Origin: an uncultured bacterium
GTDB taxonomy: Bacteria > Cyanobacteriota > Vampirovibrionia > Gastranaerophilales > Gastranaerophilaceae
Reading direction: 5' to 3'
Assembly (NCBI GenBank): GCA_903868125.1
Contig: CAIPUE010000041.1
Coordinates: forward strand, 1-52,081
Length of the DNA stretch: 52,081 nucleotides
The notes beneath the pieces were generated by a model. That model ran no database searches. It saw only the letters and a program-made list of their open reading frames with translations, and was not told the DNA's origin. Positions 7,535 through 16,053 of the stretch are shown one piece after another; positions within the stretch are counted from its first letter, which is position 1, and the number at the start of each line of letters is the position of its first letter. Position numbers and translations under genes: made by a program.

Positions 7535-9262
7535 ATGCAAATATTCGCTGATAAAAAATTTAAAAATCCTATAAAAATAATTCAAGCTTTTGATAACGAA
7601 AGTTTTCTGGAGGCGTTTTCGCAGATTGAAAATCTGCGAAAACGCCCTAATCATTATTCGCTCGGATATATAAGATACGAAGCCAAAGAAATTTTTTTAG
7701 GGAAAAAAATTAAATCGAAATTACCGATATTGTATTTTGAGGTATTTGAAAACGTCAAAAGCAAAGAGCAAAAAGCAAAAAGCAAACGAGAAGTACAAAA
7801 CTGTTCACCTGTTCAGCTATTCACCTATTCACCTAAACCACAGATTAATTACAAAATCTATTCAAAAGCTATTGAGCGAATAAAACAAGAAATCGCATGT
7901 GGAAATACTTATCAAGTGAATTACACCTACGATTATAAAATTAAAACACAGATGGATGGATTTGATTTGTATAATGCCATTTTACCCAATCAGATAACGC
8001 CTTTTAATGCCTATATTAAAAATGAATACGAGGAAATTCTTTCTTTTTCGCCCGAGCTGTTTTTTGAATTAGAAAACAATAAGATTAAAACGAAACCAAT
8101 GAAAGGCACCGTAAAAAGAGGGGAAAATAAGGTTCAGGATAAGGCAAACATTGACTTTTTAAAAAATGATACTAAAAACAGGGCTGAAAATGTTATGATT
8201 GTGGATTTGTTGAGAAACGATTTGGGTAAAATTGCCAAGACAGGTACAGTCAAAGTCGATAAACTTTTTGCGGTGGAAACTCATAAAACGCTTCACCAAA
8301 TGACCTCAGAAGTCAGTGCAGAATTGGAGGAAGATATAACACTTTTTGAAATATTTGAGGCAATTTTTCCTTGCGGCTCAATAACAGGCGCTCCAAAAAT
8401 TAATACAATGGAGATTATTGATGAGCTTGAAATTGGCTCACGCGAGGTTTATTGCGGGGCAATCGGTTTAATCTCACCTGAAAAAACTGTTTTTTCGGTT
8501 CCTATAAGGATTTTACAGAGGAAAAACAATGAAGATTTTTACTCATGTAGGGTGGGCGGTGCGATTGTTTGGGATTCAACTTCAGAAGATGAGTGGGACG
8601 AAACTTTGACGAAAATTAAATTTCTTTCTACATCCGACGTAGATCGGACATACTTGCCCGAAAACATTAAGCTTGTAGAAACAATTCTTGTCGAAAACGG
8701 AAAAATCAAGTATAAAAAGGAGCATTTTGAGCGCATGCGAAAATCTGCAAAAGATTTGGGATTTGAATTTAACCTTGAGAACTTAAATTTTCCGATTTTT
8801 ACTTCTTCGACTTTTCTGATTTTGCGGATTTTACTTTCGCGCGAGGGCGTTTTTGAAACTCAAAATTTGCCGCTAAAAGAAATTACTACAAAAAAAATCT
8901 TTATTTCAAAAACGCCCGTAAATAGCAAAGAATTATTATTAAAATACAAAACAACTTTTCGTCCTTATTACGATGAAGCAATGAAAAAAATCAAATCGGG
9001 TTTGATTTTTGATGAGATTTTTTTCAACGAAAAAGAAGAGTTGACCGAAGGTGCAAGAAGTAATATAGTTTTGCAAATCGGGGGTGAATTATTTACGCCA
9101 CCTGTTAAATGTGGACTTTTAGGTGGGATTTTAAGAGAAAAAATGATTAAATCGCGTAAGATTAGAACGAAAAAGTTGTATTTATCGGATTTAAAAAAAT
9201 CAGAAAAGGTTTTTTGCATAAATTCCGTTCGGGGAATTGTGGAGGTGGAAGTTGATAGGTAA
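7535..9262 (+). CDS. pabB: Aminodeoxychorismate synthase component I fused to 4-amino-4-deoxychorismate lyase
   Basis: The two-domain protein makes p-aminobenzoate for folate. Residues about 105-365 are the chorismate-binding domain: GNTYQVNYTY, SFSPELFFE, KPMKGTVKRG, RAENVMIVDLLRNDLG, IFPCGSITGAPK, and YCGAIG with the VGGAIVWDS motif. Residues about 375-575 are a PLP fold-type IV lyase: VETILVENGKIKYKKEHFERM, then LTEGARSNIVLQIGG and GLLGGILRE near the end. The same fusion is known in other bacteria. Two repeat patches lie in the N-terminal part: a 35-bp palindrome (codons about 26-38) and tandem 7/8-mers (codons about 75-100), both in frame. No clear ribosome site is seen. pabA overlaps its 3' end. 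Confidence 0.93.
   Translation: MQIFADKKFKNPIKIIQAFDNESFLEAFSQIENLRKRPNHYSLGYIRYEAKEIFLGKKIKSKLPILYFEVFENVKSKEQKAKSKREVQNCSPVQLFTYSPKPQINYKIYSKAIERIKQEIACGNTYQVNYTYDYKIKTQMDGFDLYNAILPNQITPFNAYIKNEYEEILSFSPELFFELENNKIKTKPMKGTVKRGENKVQDKANIDFLKNDTKNRAENVMIVDLLRNDLGKIAKTGTVKVDKLFAVETHKTLHQMTSEVSAELEEDITLFEIFEAIFPCGSITGAPKINTMEIIDELEIGSREVYCGAIGLISPEKTVFSVPIRILQRKNNEDFYSCRVGGAIVWDSTSEDEWDETLTKIKFLSTSDVDRTYLPENIKLVETILVENGKIKYKKEHFERMRKSAKDLGFEFNLENLNFPIFTSSTFLILRILLSREGVFETQNLPLKEITTKKIFISKTPVNSKELLLKYKTTFRPYYDEAMKKIKSGLIFDEIFFNEKEELTEGARSNIVLQIGGELFTPPVKCGLLGGILREKMIKSRKIRTKKLYLSDLKKSEKVFCINSVRGIVEVEVDR
7612..7646. repeat. Perfect 16-bp-arm palindrome inside pabB
   Basis: GGCGTTTTCGCAGATT (7612-7627), loop GAA, AATCTGCGAAAACGCC (7631-7646). 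The outer sequence GGCGTTTTCGC is shared with the palindrome that interrupts the aminopeptidase at 50268-50294. It is read in frame as part of pabB (AFSQIENLRKR). The encoded peptide is plausible for PabB, so the element may have replaced rather than lengthened native sequence. Confidence 0.75.
7760..7832. repeat. Tandem 7-mer and 8-mer patch inside pabB
   Basis: Four AGCAAAR heptamers occupy 7760-7787 and four CTRTTCAS octamers occupy 7801-7832. Both patterns resemble short tandem repeats otherwise found between genes in this window (GTTTACC, GTGAAAA, AGTTGAAT). They encode a Lys/Ser/Gln-rich linker between the PabB N-terminal segment and the chorismate-binding core, without breaking the frame. 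Confidence 0.8.
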
Positions 9263-9827
9263 ATGTATTTTAATTGATAATTACGATTCTTTCACTTATA
9301 ACATTGTTCAGTATTTAAAAGAGCTTGGGGTAATCCCGAGAATTTTCAAAAACGATGAAATATCAATTAGTGAGCTTAAAAAACTTAATTTTTCGGACAT
9401 AATCATCTCTCCTGGCCCTAAAAACCCTAATGAGGCAGGGATTTCGCTTGCGGTTATCGGGGAATTTTACAGAACAAAAAAAATTCTTGGGGTTTGCTTG
9501 GGCCATCAATGTATCGCACAATATTTCGGATGCAAGGTTGTAAGGGCGAAAGAGCCTGTACATGGCAAGGTTTCGCAGATTTATTTCGAGAATGATTTAA
9601 TTTTTAAGGGATTGGAACAGGGCTTTGAGGCAACAAGGTATCATTCTTTGGTGGTGGATAACGAGTCGATTACACCTTGCATAAAACCTTTGGCGTATGC
9701 GGGGGATAAAATACTTATGGCACTAAAACACCGCGATTATCCAACTTACGGAGTGCAGTTTCATCCCGAGGCGATTTTGACGCAAGAGGGGAAGAAATTG
9801 CTCGAAAATTTTATCAAAATATGTTAA
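9252..9827 (+). CDS. pabA: Aminodeoxychorismate/anthranilate synthase glutamine amidotransferase subunit
   Basis: This subunit releases ammonia from glutamine for PabB. The class I amidotransferase triad is visible: the nucleophile in GVCLGHQCIAQ, and the His and Glu in YGVQFHPEAILT. The N-terminus ILIDNYDSFTYNIVQYL and the SPGPKNPNEAG oxyanion strand are typical of PabA/TrpG. The TTG at 9252 is preferred because GGAGG lies about six bases upstream; another TTG at 9237 would add five residues. It overlaps pabB by 11 bp, so assignment to folate rather than tryptophan synthesis follows from context. Confidence 0.92.
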   Translation: MIGKCILIDNYDSFTYNIVQYLKELGVIPRIFKNDEISISELKKLNFSDIIISPGPKNPNEAGISLAVIGEFYRTKKILGVCLGHQCIAQYFGCKVVRAKEPVHGKVSQIYFENDLIFKGLEQGFEATRYHSLVVDNESITPCIKPLAYAGDKILMALKHRDYPTYGVQFHPEAILTQEGKKLLENFIKIC

Positions 9828-9930
9828 TAATTGTATCATTTTAGTTGAAAAAAATAAAAAATCAGCAACTTAAAATATTCAGCATTTTTAAAGCAACTGT
9901 GAGACATAAAATTTTTGAAAGGACACATCA

Positions 9931-10449
9931 ATGAACGTTACACCAAGTCAAAACCAACCCCAATACCGCCAAACCAATGCAAACCCTGCGTTTAAAGCAT
10001 TGGCAATTGGTTTAAAAAATATCCCACAGGAATTGCAACCGACATTAGTAAATGCAATCAAAGCACAAGTAGGCGACGGTTATGAGATAATATTGCCAGA
10101 GTTAAAGCAAGAAGGTATTACAAAAGCTTTTATTGGTTTTAATCCTGAGGAAATTATTATTGCAATAAATACTGCACACGCAAAAATAAAACAATCAGTT
10201 ATGCTTCAATTAAAACAAATTCTTGATGGATTAAACATTCACAATGCTGAAGGAATTCCTAAAAATACTGGAAAAGACGAAATTAATGGCCTACGAAACT
10301 TCACTACAGTTGAAACGAATTTGGGTAATGATAAATACATAGCACATAATTATGGCAAAATAGGTGATAAGTATGCATATATTGATACTGAGCATATTGG
10401 ATATGAACCAAAAAATAAAGTTTCAAATCTTGTAGGTGCAACAAATTAA
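9931..10449 (+). CDS. Orphan small protein with Asn/Gln-rich N-terminus
   Basis: This 172-residue protein is not recognised. It begins with an Asn/Gln/Pro-rich stretch (MNVTPSQNQPQYRQTNANPA) followed by FKAL. A similar polar start precedes an aromatic residue in other orphans here, such as those at 44159 and 44632. The remainder is mixed alpha/beta with no signal peptide or membrane helix; a stretch FNPEEIIIAINTAHAKIKQSVMLQ looks helical. GAAAGGA lies upstream of the ATG at good distance. It is a single gene between pabA and the alcohol dehydrogenase. Confidence 0.75.
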   Translation: MNVTPSQNQPQYRQTNANPAFKALAIGLKNIPQELQPTLVNAIKAQVGDGYEIILPELKQEGITKAFIGFNPEEIIIAINTAHAKIKQSVMLQLKQILDGLNIHNAEGIPKNTGKDEINGLRNFTTVETNLGNDKYIAHNYGKIGDKYAYIDTEHIGYEPKNKVSNLVGATN

Positions 10450-10555
10450 ATAAATTGATAGGTATAATGCACATCGCCTTTAGTTTTTCATTTTAATGAT
10501 TAAACTTCCACGCCTCCTCTTCCATTTTTTTATTGAAGTGTTAATCTTATACTGA

Positions 10556-10644
10556 GTTGCATCCAAAGCATAACGAAATTTTATGTAGGTCGGGCATTCC
10601 TGCCCGACCTACTGCCCAAGTCAAAGTCAGGCTTTGATCGCAAC
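10556..10644. repeat. Nested hairpin repeat
   Basis: The inner arms GTAGGTCGGGCA (10585-10596) and TGCCCGACCTAC (10601-10612) are perfect 12-mers with loop TTCC. An outer, weaker pair GTTGCATCCAAAGC (10556-10569) and GCTTTGATCGCAAC (10631-10644) encloses it. The tail TACTGCCCAAG..CAAAGTCAGG also occurs at 229-263. It fills the 225-bp space before the alcohol dehydrogenase gene. Confidence 0.75.
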
Positions 10645-10674
10645 TTAATATTAATAAAAAAAAGAGGAGAGATT

Positions 10675-11829
10675 ATGAATAATTTTGAGTTTTACTGTCC
10701 AACAAAAATGGTCTTCGGTAAAGGCTCCATCGCTAAATTGTCCGAACTTATCGATAAAAATAAAAAAATTTTAATGGTTTACGGTGGCGGGTCTATCAAA
10801 AAAAACGGGGTGTACGACCAAGTAAAAGAAGCACTTAAAGGTTTTAATATCACCGAATTTTCAGGGATTGAACCAAACCCGACCTACGAAACCTGCATGA
10901 AAGCAGTCGAAATCGTTAAGCGCGAAAATATTGATTTTCTACTCGCCGTAGGCGGAGGTTCTGTGCTTGACGGAACAAAATTTATTGCAGCCGCTTCAAA
11001 ATATGAGGGCGAAGAACCTTATGATTTAGCCTCAAAAGAACTTGCGGTAAAAGACGCTTTGCCTTTAGGATCTGTCATGACACTTCCGGCAACAGGTTCA
11101 GAGATGAACTGTGCCTCTGTTATTTCAAGAATTAGTACCCAAGAAAAATTTGCGATGCGAAGCCCAAAAGTTTACCCGCAATTTTCGATAATCGACCCAG
11201 AAACAACTTACAGTTTACCGATTGGACAGGTCAGAAACGGGATTGTCGACACTTTTGTCCACGTAATGGAGCTTTATGCCACTTACGATGTAAATACCCC
11301 GCTTCAAGACTCTTGGGCGTTGGGATTAATCAAAACCTTAATTCAAGAAGCACCAAAAGTACTTAAAAACAATGAAGATTACGATGCAAAAGCCAATATT
11401 TGCTGGTGTGCCACTTGCGGGCTAAACTACTGGCTTTCTGTCGGCGCCGTCCAAGACTGGTCAACACATAGAATAGGACATGAATTAACAGCATTCTACG
11501 GACTTGCACACGCTCAAAGCTTGGCAATCGTTCTGCCAAGACTTTGGCAAGAAAGAAAAAAAGATAAAGCTTCAAAACTTGCCAAGCTGGCAAGGGTCGT
11601 CTTTGGATGTCAGGAACTTGATGATCTTAAAGCTTCCGATTGTGCGATTGAAAACACCGAAAATTTCTTTAATTCACTCGGTATGCCAACAAAACTTTCC
11701 GATTACGACATAAACGCTCTTGAAACGGCACAAAGGGTTAAAGAAAGATTTGAAACCCGCGGAACACTCTTGGGCGAAGATCTTAAGATAACTCCGCAGG
11801 TTGTTTATGAAATTTTGAAAAATTGTTAA
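10675..11829 (+). CDS. Iron-containing alcohol dehydrogenase (butanol dehydrogenase/YqhD type)
   Basis: It reduces aldehydes to alcohols with NAD(P)H, a way to dispose of electrons in fermentation. The nucleotide-binding motif AVGGGSVLDGTKF starts near residue 91. Metal ligands can be placed at D192 and H196 (DTFVHVMEL), H265 (DWSTHRIGHE) and H279 (GLAHAQS), in the spacing of YqhD. LPATGSEMN is also typical. The length of 384 residues is normal for the group. AGAGGAGAG precedes the ATG, a strong ribosome site. Substrate range cannot be told from sequence. Confidence 0.93.
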   Translation: MNNFEFYCPTKMVFGKGSIAKLSELIDKNKKILMVYGGGSIKKNGVYDQVKEALKGFNITEFSGIEPNPTYETCMKAVEIVKRENIDFLLAVGGGSVLDGTKFIAAASKYEGEEPYDLASKELAVKDALPLGSVMTLPATGSEMNCASVISRISTQEKFAMRSPKVYPQFSIIDPETTYSLPIGQVRNGIVDTFVHVMELYATYDVNTPLQDSWALGLIKTLIQEAPKVLKNNEDYDAKANICWCATCGLNYWLSVGAVQDWSTHRIGHELTAFYGLAHAQSLAIVLPRLWQERKKDKASKLAKLARVVFGCQELDDLKASDCAIENTENFFNSLGMPTKLSDYDINALETAQRVKERFETRGTLLGEDLKITPQVVYEILKNC

Positions 11830-11885
11830 AATAGTTTGGCCCCAAACCCAACGACCTAAATCACCTTGTCACATTCCATTTCCAA

Positions 11886-11914
11886 TTGCGATTTTTTTTT
11901 GTTCACGGTATAAT
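11886..11914 (+). promoter_or_regulatory. Sigma-70-type promoter for gltX
   Basis: TTGCGA (11886-11891), a 17-bp spacer, then TATAAT (11909-11914). The ATG of gltX is at 11960, leaving a leader of about 40 bases with GAGG before the start. Confidence 0.75.
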
Positions 11915-11959
11915 TTGCTTAACTAGTTTGCTAATTAAACAAAAAGAAATCGAGGAAAA

Positions 11960-13396
11960 ATGCCACAAGAAATCAGAGTCCGTATAGCTCCGTCACCGAG
12001 CGGAAATTTGCACATAGGAACGGCAAGAACCGCTTTGTTTAATTATTTATTCGCAAAAAAACATCACGGAAAATTCATTCTAAGAATTGAAGACACCGAT
12101 ATGGAGCGTTCGGACAATGAATATATTAAAAATATTTTTGACAGCTTAAAGGCACTCGGACTCGCTTGGGATGAAGGTCCCGATGTAGGTGGAGAATACG
12201 GGCCTTACAGCCAATCAGAAAGATTTGATATTTATCCTAAATACGCTCAAATATTAATCGAAAAAGGTTATGCTTATGAATGTTTCTGTACGCCTGAAGA
12301 ATTAGACGCCGAAAGAATTTTTTCTCAAGAAAAGAAAATAGCTCATGTTTATTCAGGCAAATGTAAAAATTTAACTGAAAACGAAAAAGAAGAATTAAGA
12401 AAACAAGGTAGAAAACCTGCGATAAGATTTGCCGTTGAAGCTAAAAATTTAATTTTTGATGACCTTGTAAAAGGGGAATTGAAGTTTGATACAAGCCTAA
12501 TCGGAGATTTTGTGATTATGAAATCAAACGGTTCTCCGACTTACAATTTTGCGGTGGTGGTTGATGATATCCTGATGAAAATTTCTCATATTTTAAGAGG
12601 CGAAGACCATATTTCAAACACCCCAAAACAGATTTTAATCTACGAAGCTTTGGGGGCAAAAATACCTGAATTTGGGCATTTAGGTATGATTTTAGCACCT
12701 GACAGAAGTAAGCTTTCTAAAAGACATGGTGCAACAGGGGTTAGCGAGTTCGTTGAAAAAGGTTATTTGATAGATGCTTTGGTGAATTTCGTTGCACTTT
12801 TGGGCTGGTCGCCTTCTGATGGAGTAGAAATTAAAACTGTTGATGAAATAGCTCAAGATTTTAGAATTCGTGAGGTATCTTCGAGTAATTCAATTTTTGA
12901 ATACGACAAATTAAACTGGATGAATTCCCAATATATCAAAAAGCTTTCAACAGAAGAGTTAAAACAAAAACTGTTGCCGTTTTTAGGGCAGTATGATTTG
13001 TCTGAATTGAGTGAGAACAAATTCACCAGAATGGTCGAAGTCACACGTGAACCTTTAGTAATTCTTTCTGATATTACGGATGCGGTTAGTTATTTCTTTG
13101 GAGAAAGCGTGGAGATTGAACCTGAGGTTCAGTCAGAGGTTTTGGATAAAGATGTTTCTCAAATAGTATTAAAAGAGGTTCAAGAACTTGCTAAAAATTG
13201 GAATTTTGATGATGAAGATGCGCTTCATCATACTTTAGAAGAATTAAGAACTTCGCTCAAAGAACGTTCAATAAAACCGAAAGAAACAATGTGGGCAATC
13301 AGAGCTGCTGTTACCGGCAGAGTAAAAGGTGCCGATATTTGCGCAGTCCTTGCCATTTTGGGTAAGGAAAAAGTTTTGAAAAGGCTCAGAGGCTGA
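11960..13396 (+). CDS. gltX: Glutamyl-tRNA synthetase
   Basis: This class I aminoacyl-tRNA synthetase charges tRNA-Glu (and possibly tRNA-Gln, later amidated). The HIGH motif reads HIGT (residues 18-21) in PSPSGNLHIGTARTALFN, and the KMSKS motif reads KLSKR in DRSKLSKRHGATGV. RIEDTDMERS and LRGEDHISNTPKQ complete the active site. The length of 478 residues is normal. SAFE codon use and context give no sign of transfer. Its own promoter lies just upstream; no operon partner is evident. Confidence 0.97.
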   Translation: MPQEIRVRIAPSPSGNLHIGTARTALFNYLFAKKHHGKFILRIEDTDMERSDNEYIKNIFDSLKALGLAWDEGPDVGGEYGPYSQSERFDIYPKYAQILIEKGYAYECFCTPEELDAERIFSQEKKIAHVYSGKCKNLTENEKEELRKQGRKPAIRFAVEAKNLIFDDLVKGELKFDTSLIGDFVIMKSNGSPTYNFAVVVDDILMKISHILRGEDHISNTPKQILIYEALGAKIPEFGHLGMILAPDRSKLSKRHGATGVSEFVEKGYLIDALVNFVALLGWSPSDGVEIKTVDEIAQDFRIREVSSSNSIFEYDKLNWMNSQYIKKLSTEELKQKLLPFLGQYDLSELSENKFTRMVEVTREPLVILSDITDAVSYFFGESVEIEPEVQSEVLDKDVSQIVLKEVQELAKNWNFDDEDALHHTLEELRTSLKERSIKPKETMWAIRAAVTGRVKGADICAVLAILGKEKVLKRLRG

Positions 13397-13479
13397 AAGT
13401 TTTTGTAAATTTTTTTTAATTTTTGTGCAATATTTTTTTTTACAGGCTTTATATCATAAGAAGGAATAAACCAAAAAAA

Positions 13480-14637
13480 ATGATTAGCAGTGTGCAAAAT
13501 TGTAATAATACATCCCAAATCGCATTTTGTAGCAAATACATGTCAAAAAAAGATGCGATGGAGTTGTATCGTAAACTCTCCGCCACAAATGTCAAAACAG
13601 TAGATATTTGGCCTCACCGCTCGCCTGATGACGATGCAATAAATTCGGCTACGGTTATTTATCGTCTGCTTGAAAAACTGGGTAAAAAGGTTTCTATTTG
13701 TTTACATCTGGATGGAACCGAAGGATTACTGGGATTTAATTGGGGCAGATATAATATAAAAAATAATTCCCATCCTGCCGATATGGCTATTTTAGTGGAT
13801 TGTAATGAATTGGGCAGGTTGTCAAAAACACACGAAAATACATTTAGGAAACAAGTACCAAAAACCGTCATAGGTATTGATCATCACAAAGCTGATAATG
13901 CTGTTGAAGGTAAATTCTATATAGATTCCAGCTCCCGTTCTTGTTCTGAACTGGTTTATATGTTTCTCAAACGAATAGGTGCAAAATTGAACAAAGAAGA
14001 TTTAAAAAATCTTTTTTGCGGGATAATAAGTGACTATCAAAAATCGGGTTATGTGAAAATCGAATCTTCGCTGGAGGGAACATTGTTTATAAAAATGCCT
14101 GCTTTAAAAGAAGATAAAAATGCGGATAGAATCTTAGAGGAAATTAAAAAAACTCTAAGTCTAAAAGAGCGAAAAAAAATCTATAAATATTTGGATATAC
14201 TCTCAAATCTTAACAACAAAGAAAAGGCTTTTAGAACCCAATTATCATCAGAGGTAAAGCTTACTTCAAACAAAAAACTAGCATATGTAATCATTGCTCC
14301 GCAAGATAAGCAATGGGAAACGATTGGAATGGACAACACAAGAACCAGTGCTATTTTGGGGGAGTTGCGCCGAAAGTTGCTCGATACAAATAAAGACCTA
14401 CAAGGTGCAATAATTTTTTATAGAACCTCAAGCCTTCCAAACAGTACCTATCGAATGAGTATAACTTCAAGAAACGGATATGCCGATACTTTGATTAAAC
14501 ACATTAAATCAAGCATTAATCCTGATTTAATTGCAGGTGGGCATACAGACCGTGCCGGTGGAAAGATCGAGTCACTTGAAGCATCGGATGTGAAAAAATT
14601 TGTTAGTGATTTTTTACAAGCGGCTGAAGAAAATTAG
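13480..14637 (+). CDS. DHH-family phosphoesterase (nanoRNase/c-di-AMP hydrolase-like)
   Basis: The DHH domain supplies Mn ligands: HRSPDDDAI near residues 46-54, a DCNELGRL motif near 107, and the family signature DHH at 134-136 (GIDHHKAD). The C-terminal DHHA1 domain carries GGHTDRAGG, which binds the nucleotide. Such proteins degrade oligoribonucleotides or cyclic dinucleotides; which of these cannot be decided by eye. It lacks N-terminal CBS, GAF or membrane parts. The ATG at 13480 follows AAGGA; an upstream start at 13423 would add an unlikely 19-residue extension. The N-terminal 20 residues are Asn/Gln/Ser-rich, as in several orphan proteins here. Confidence 0.88.
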   Translation: MISSVQNCNNTSQIAFCSKYMSKKDAMELYRKLSATNVKTVDIWPHRSPDDDAINSATVIYRLLEKLGKKVSICLHLDGTEGLLGFNWGRYNIKNNSHPADMAILVDCNELGRLSKTHENTFRKQVPKTVIGIDHHKADNAVEGKFYIDSSSRSCSELVYMFLKRIGAKLNKEDLKNLFCGIISDYQKSGYVKIESSLEGTLFIKMPALKEDKNADRILEEIKKTLSLKERKKIYKYLDILSNLNNKEKAFRTQLSSEVKLTSNKKLAYVIIAPQDKQWETIGMDNTRTSAILGELRRKLLDTNKDLQGAIIFYRTSSLPNSTYRMSITSRNGYADTLIKHIKSSINPDLIAGGHTDRAGGKIESLEASDVKKFVSDFLQAAEEN

Positions 14638-14706
14638 CATCTAATCTGAATTTTTTAATTTTTGCGTGATTTGTAAAGTTTTTCCAGAGGGTTTAAACTA
14701 ATTGCA

Positions 14707-15894
14707 CTAAAACGGCAAATCGTCATGTCCGCCCGTCCAGTTATGAATTTCTCCCAAATCATCCTCGAGCCTTACAACAACTTCACTATCACTATTGAAA
14801 AATATTTTCTTACCATCTTCAATTCTTTGCCAGATTTCTCCATTCAATTTATCTTGTTTGTTTAAAATTGCATCTGTTTCTGCGTCATTCTTTTTATCCC
14901 ATCTAAATTCAGGATGCTCGTCAAAGTATCTTCTAAATCGATTAACCTGTTTATCAATAATTCGTAAACGCTCCTTTTCTAGTAATTGAAATGCGGTGTC
15001 AACTTCTTCTTGAGTGAATCCATTATTATCAAGCAATTCCTGAGCTTTTGCGACATTTTTTTCTATGATAGGTAAATATTCTTCTTGTTGTGCCATATAA
15101 TTTCTTATTTCCCCAATTTCTTCAAAATATTTATTGAACCTGACAACCTCACGTGTTCCCTGAGGTTGTGCCAAAAACTCGGACACTCTACTAAAATAAG
15201 AAGATACATCAATATGACGAAATATACTCAAAAGAGAAGTCGTTTCGGCTTTGTAAATTTCTTCACTTTTAGCACTAAGCTTAGGAAACATACTTTCAGG
15301 ACTTAAATTAACAAGCCCGTTTTTTATATCTTGTGCTGTTTTATAATATTGAGACATAATCGGGCTAAATGAACTTAAATAAGGCGTTTTTTTGTGCATT
15401 TCGCTAGCAATACGCGTCGCATATTCTTGAACATCATCAGAAACAAAATATTTTTGGCTTTTACCTCTTAAATAATTATACTCTTGAATATTTTGTTCAT
15501 AAATCAGTGGTTTTTGAAGATGTTCAGCTACAAAGTCAATTTTTTCGAGTTCAAAACCTTCTCTAATTGTTGTCCAAAAATCATCTCGTTTCTGACTAAA
15601 AATATCAAACATTTCTTCACTTTTTTGATGAATCGATAAAGTTTGATTGTTTAATTTCTTATGCTTCTTCAAAAACGGCTCAATCTCATCCGCTAAAAAT
15701 TTTTGGAGTGTGGCAATTTTTTCAGTTACGTTAGAAGTCGCATTACCAAAAGCAATATAACGACCATAATACTCTCTACCATCCACAAAAGATTTTTTCG
15801 AATTATCATTTCTATTAACAATAACTGTCATTTTTGATTTCTGAGAATAATTTTTGTTTTGGATATTATTAAATATCAATGGCGTAACTTGCAT
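14707..15894 (-). CDS. Orphan helical protein
   Basis: No family is recognised in these 395 residues. The start MQVTPLIFNNIQNKNYSQKS is again polar and Asn/Gln-rich. After it comes a short beta-like segment (KMTVIVNR) and then a long, charged, mostly helical region with probable coiled coils, for example around KATLQKF, LEKERLRIIDKQ and NKQDKLNGE. The C-terminus is acidic (VVVRLEDDLGEIHNW). No signal peptide or membrane span is visible. GGAGG precedes the ATG. It could be a secreted effector or a structural protein; this is not shown by the sequence. Confidence 0.75.
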   Translation of the reverse strand: MQVTPLIFNNIQNKNYSQKSKMTVIVNRNDNSKKSFVDGREYYGRYIAFGNATSNVTEKIATLQKFLADEIEPFLKKHKKLNNQTLSIHQKSEEMFDIFSQKRDDFWTTIREGFELEKIDFVAEHLQKPLIYEQNIQEYNYLRGKSQKYFVSDDVQEYATRIASEMHKKTPYLSSFSPIMSQYYKTAQDIKNGLVNLSPESMFPKLSAKSEEIYKAETTSLLSIFRHIDVSSYFSRVSEFLAQPQGTREVVRFNKYFEEIGEIRNYMAQQEEYLPIIEKNVAKAQELLDNNGFTQEEVDTAFQLLEKERLRIIDKQVNRFRRYFDEHPEFRWDKKNDAETDAILNKQDKLNGEIWQRIEDGKKIFFNSDSEVVVRLEDDLGEIHNWTGGHDDLPF

Positions 15895-15997
15895 TTTACC
15901 TCCAAACGTCTAGTAACTTATATTACAGCACAAATTCAAACATTTTGGGATGATTTATAAAGTTTTTTTAAGATTTAGAGATTGCTCGCTTATTGTC

Positions 15998-16050
15998 GGT
16001 GCGGTTAAATCCGCACCCTACTGTTCACCGTTTACCGTTTACCGTTTACC
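15998..16050. repeat. Hairpin repeat followed by GTTTACC heptamers
   Basis: GGTGCGG (15998-16004), loop TTAAAT, CCGCACC (16011-16017), then CTACTG. Directly after come GTTCACC and three GTTTACC heptamers (16023-16050), ending four bases before the accC stop codon. The two repeat families are thus joined here, as they are again near 28555-28680. Confidence 0.85.
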
Positions 16051-16053
16051 GAC

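Noticed and set aside
16023-16050. Heptamer arrays as CRISPR.
   Set aside because: Units are contiguous 7-mers with no spacers and no cas genes.
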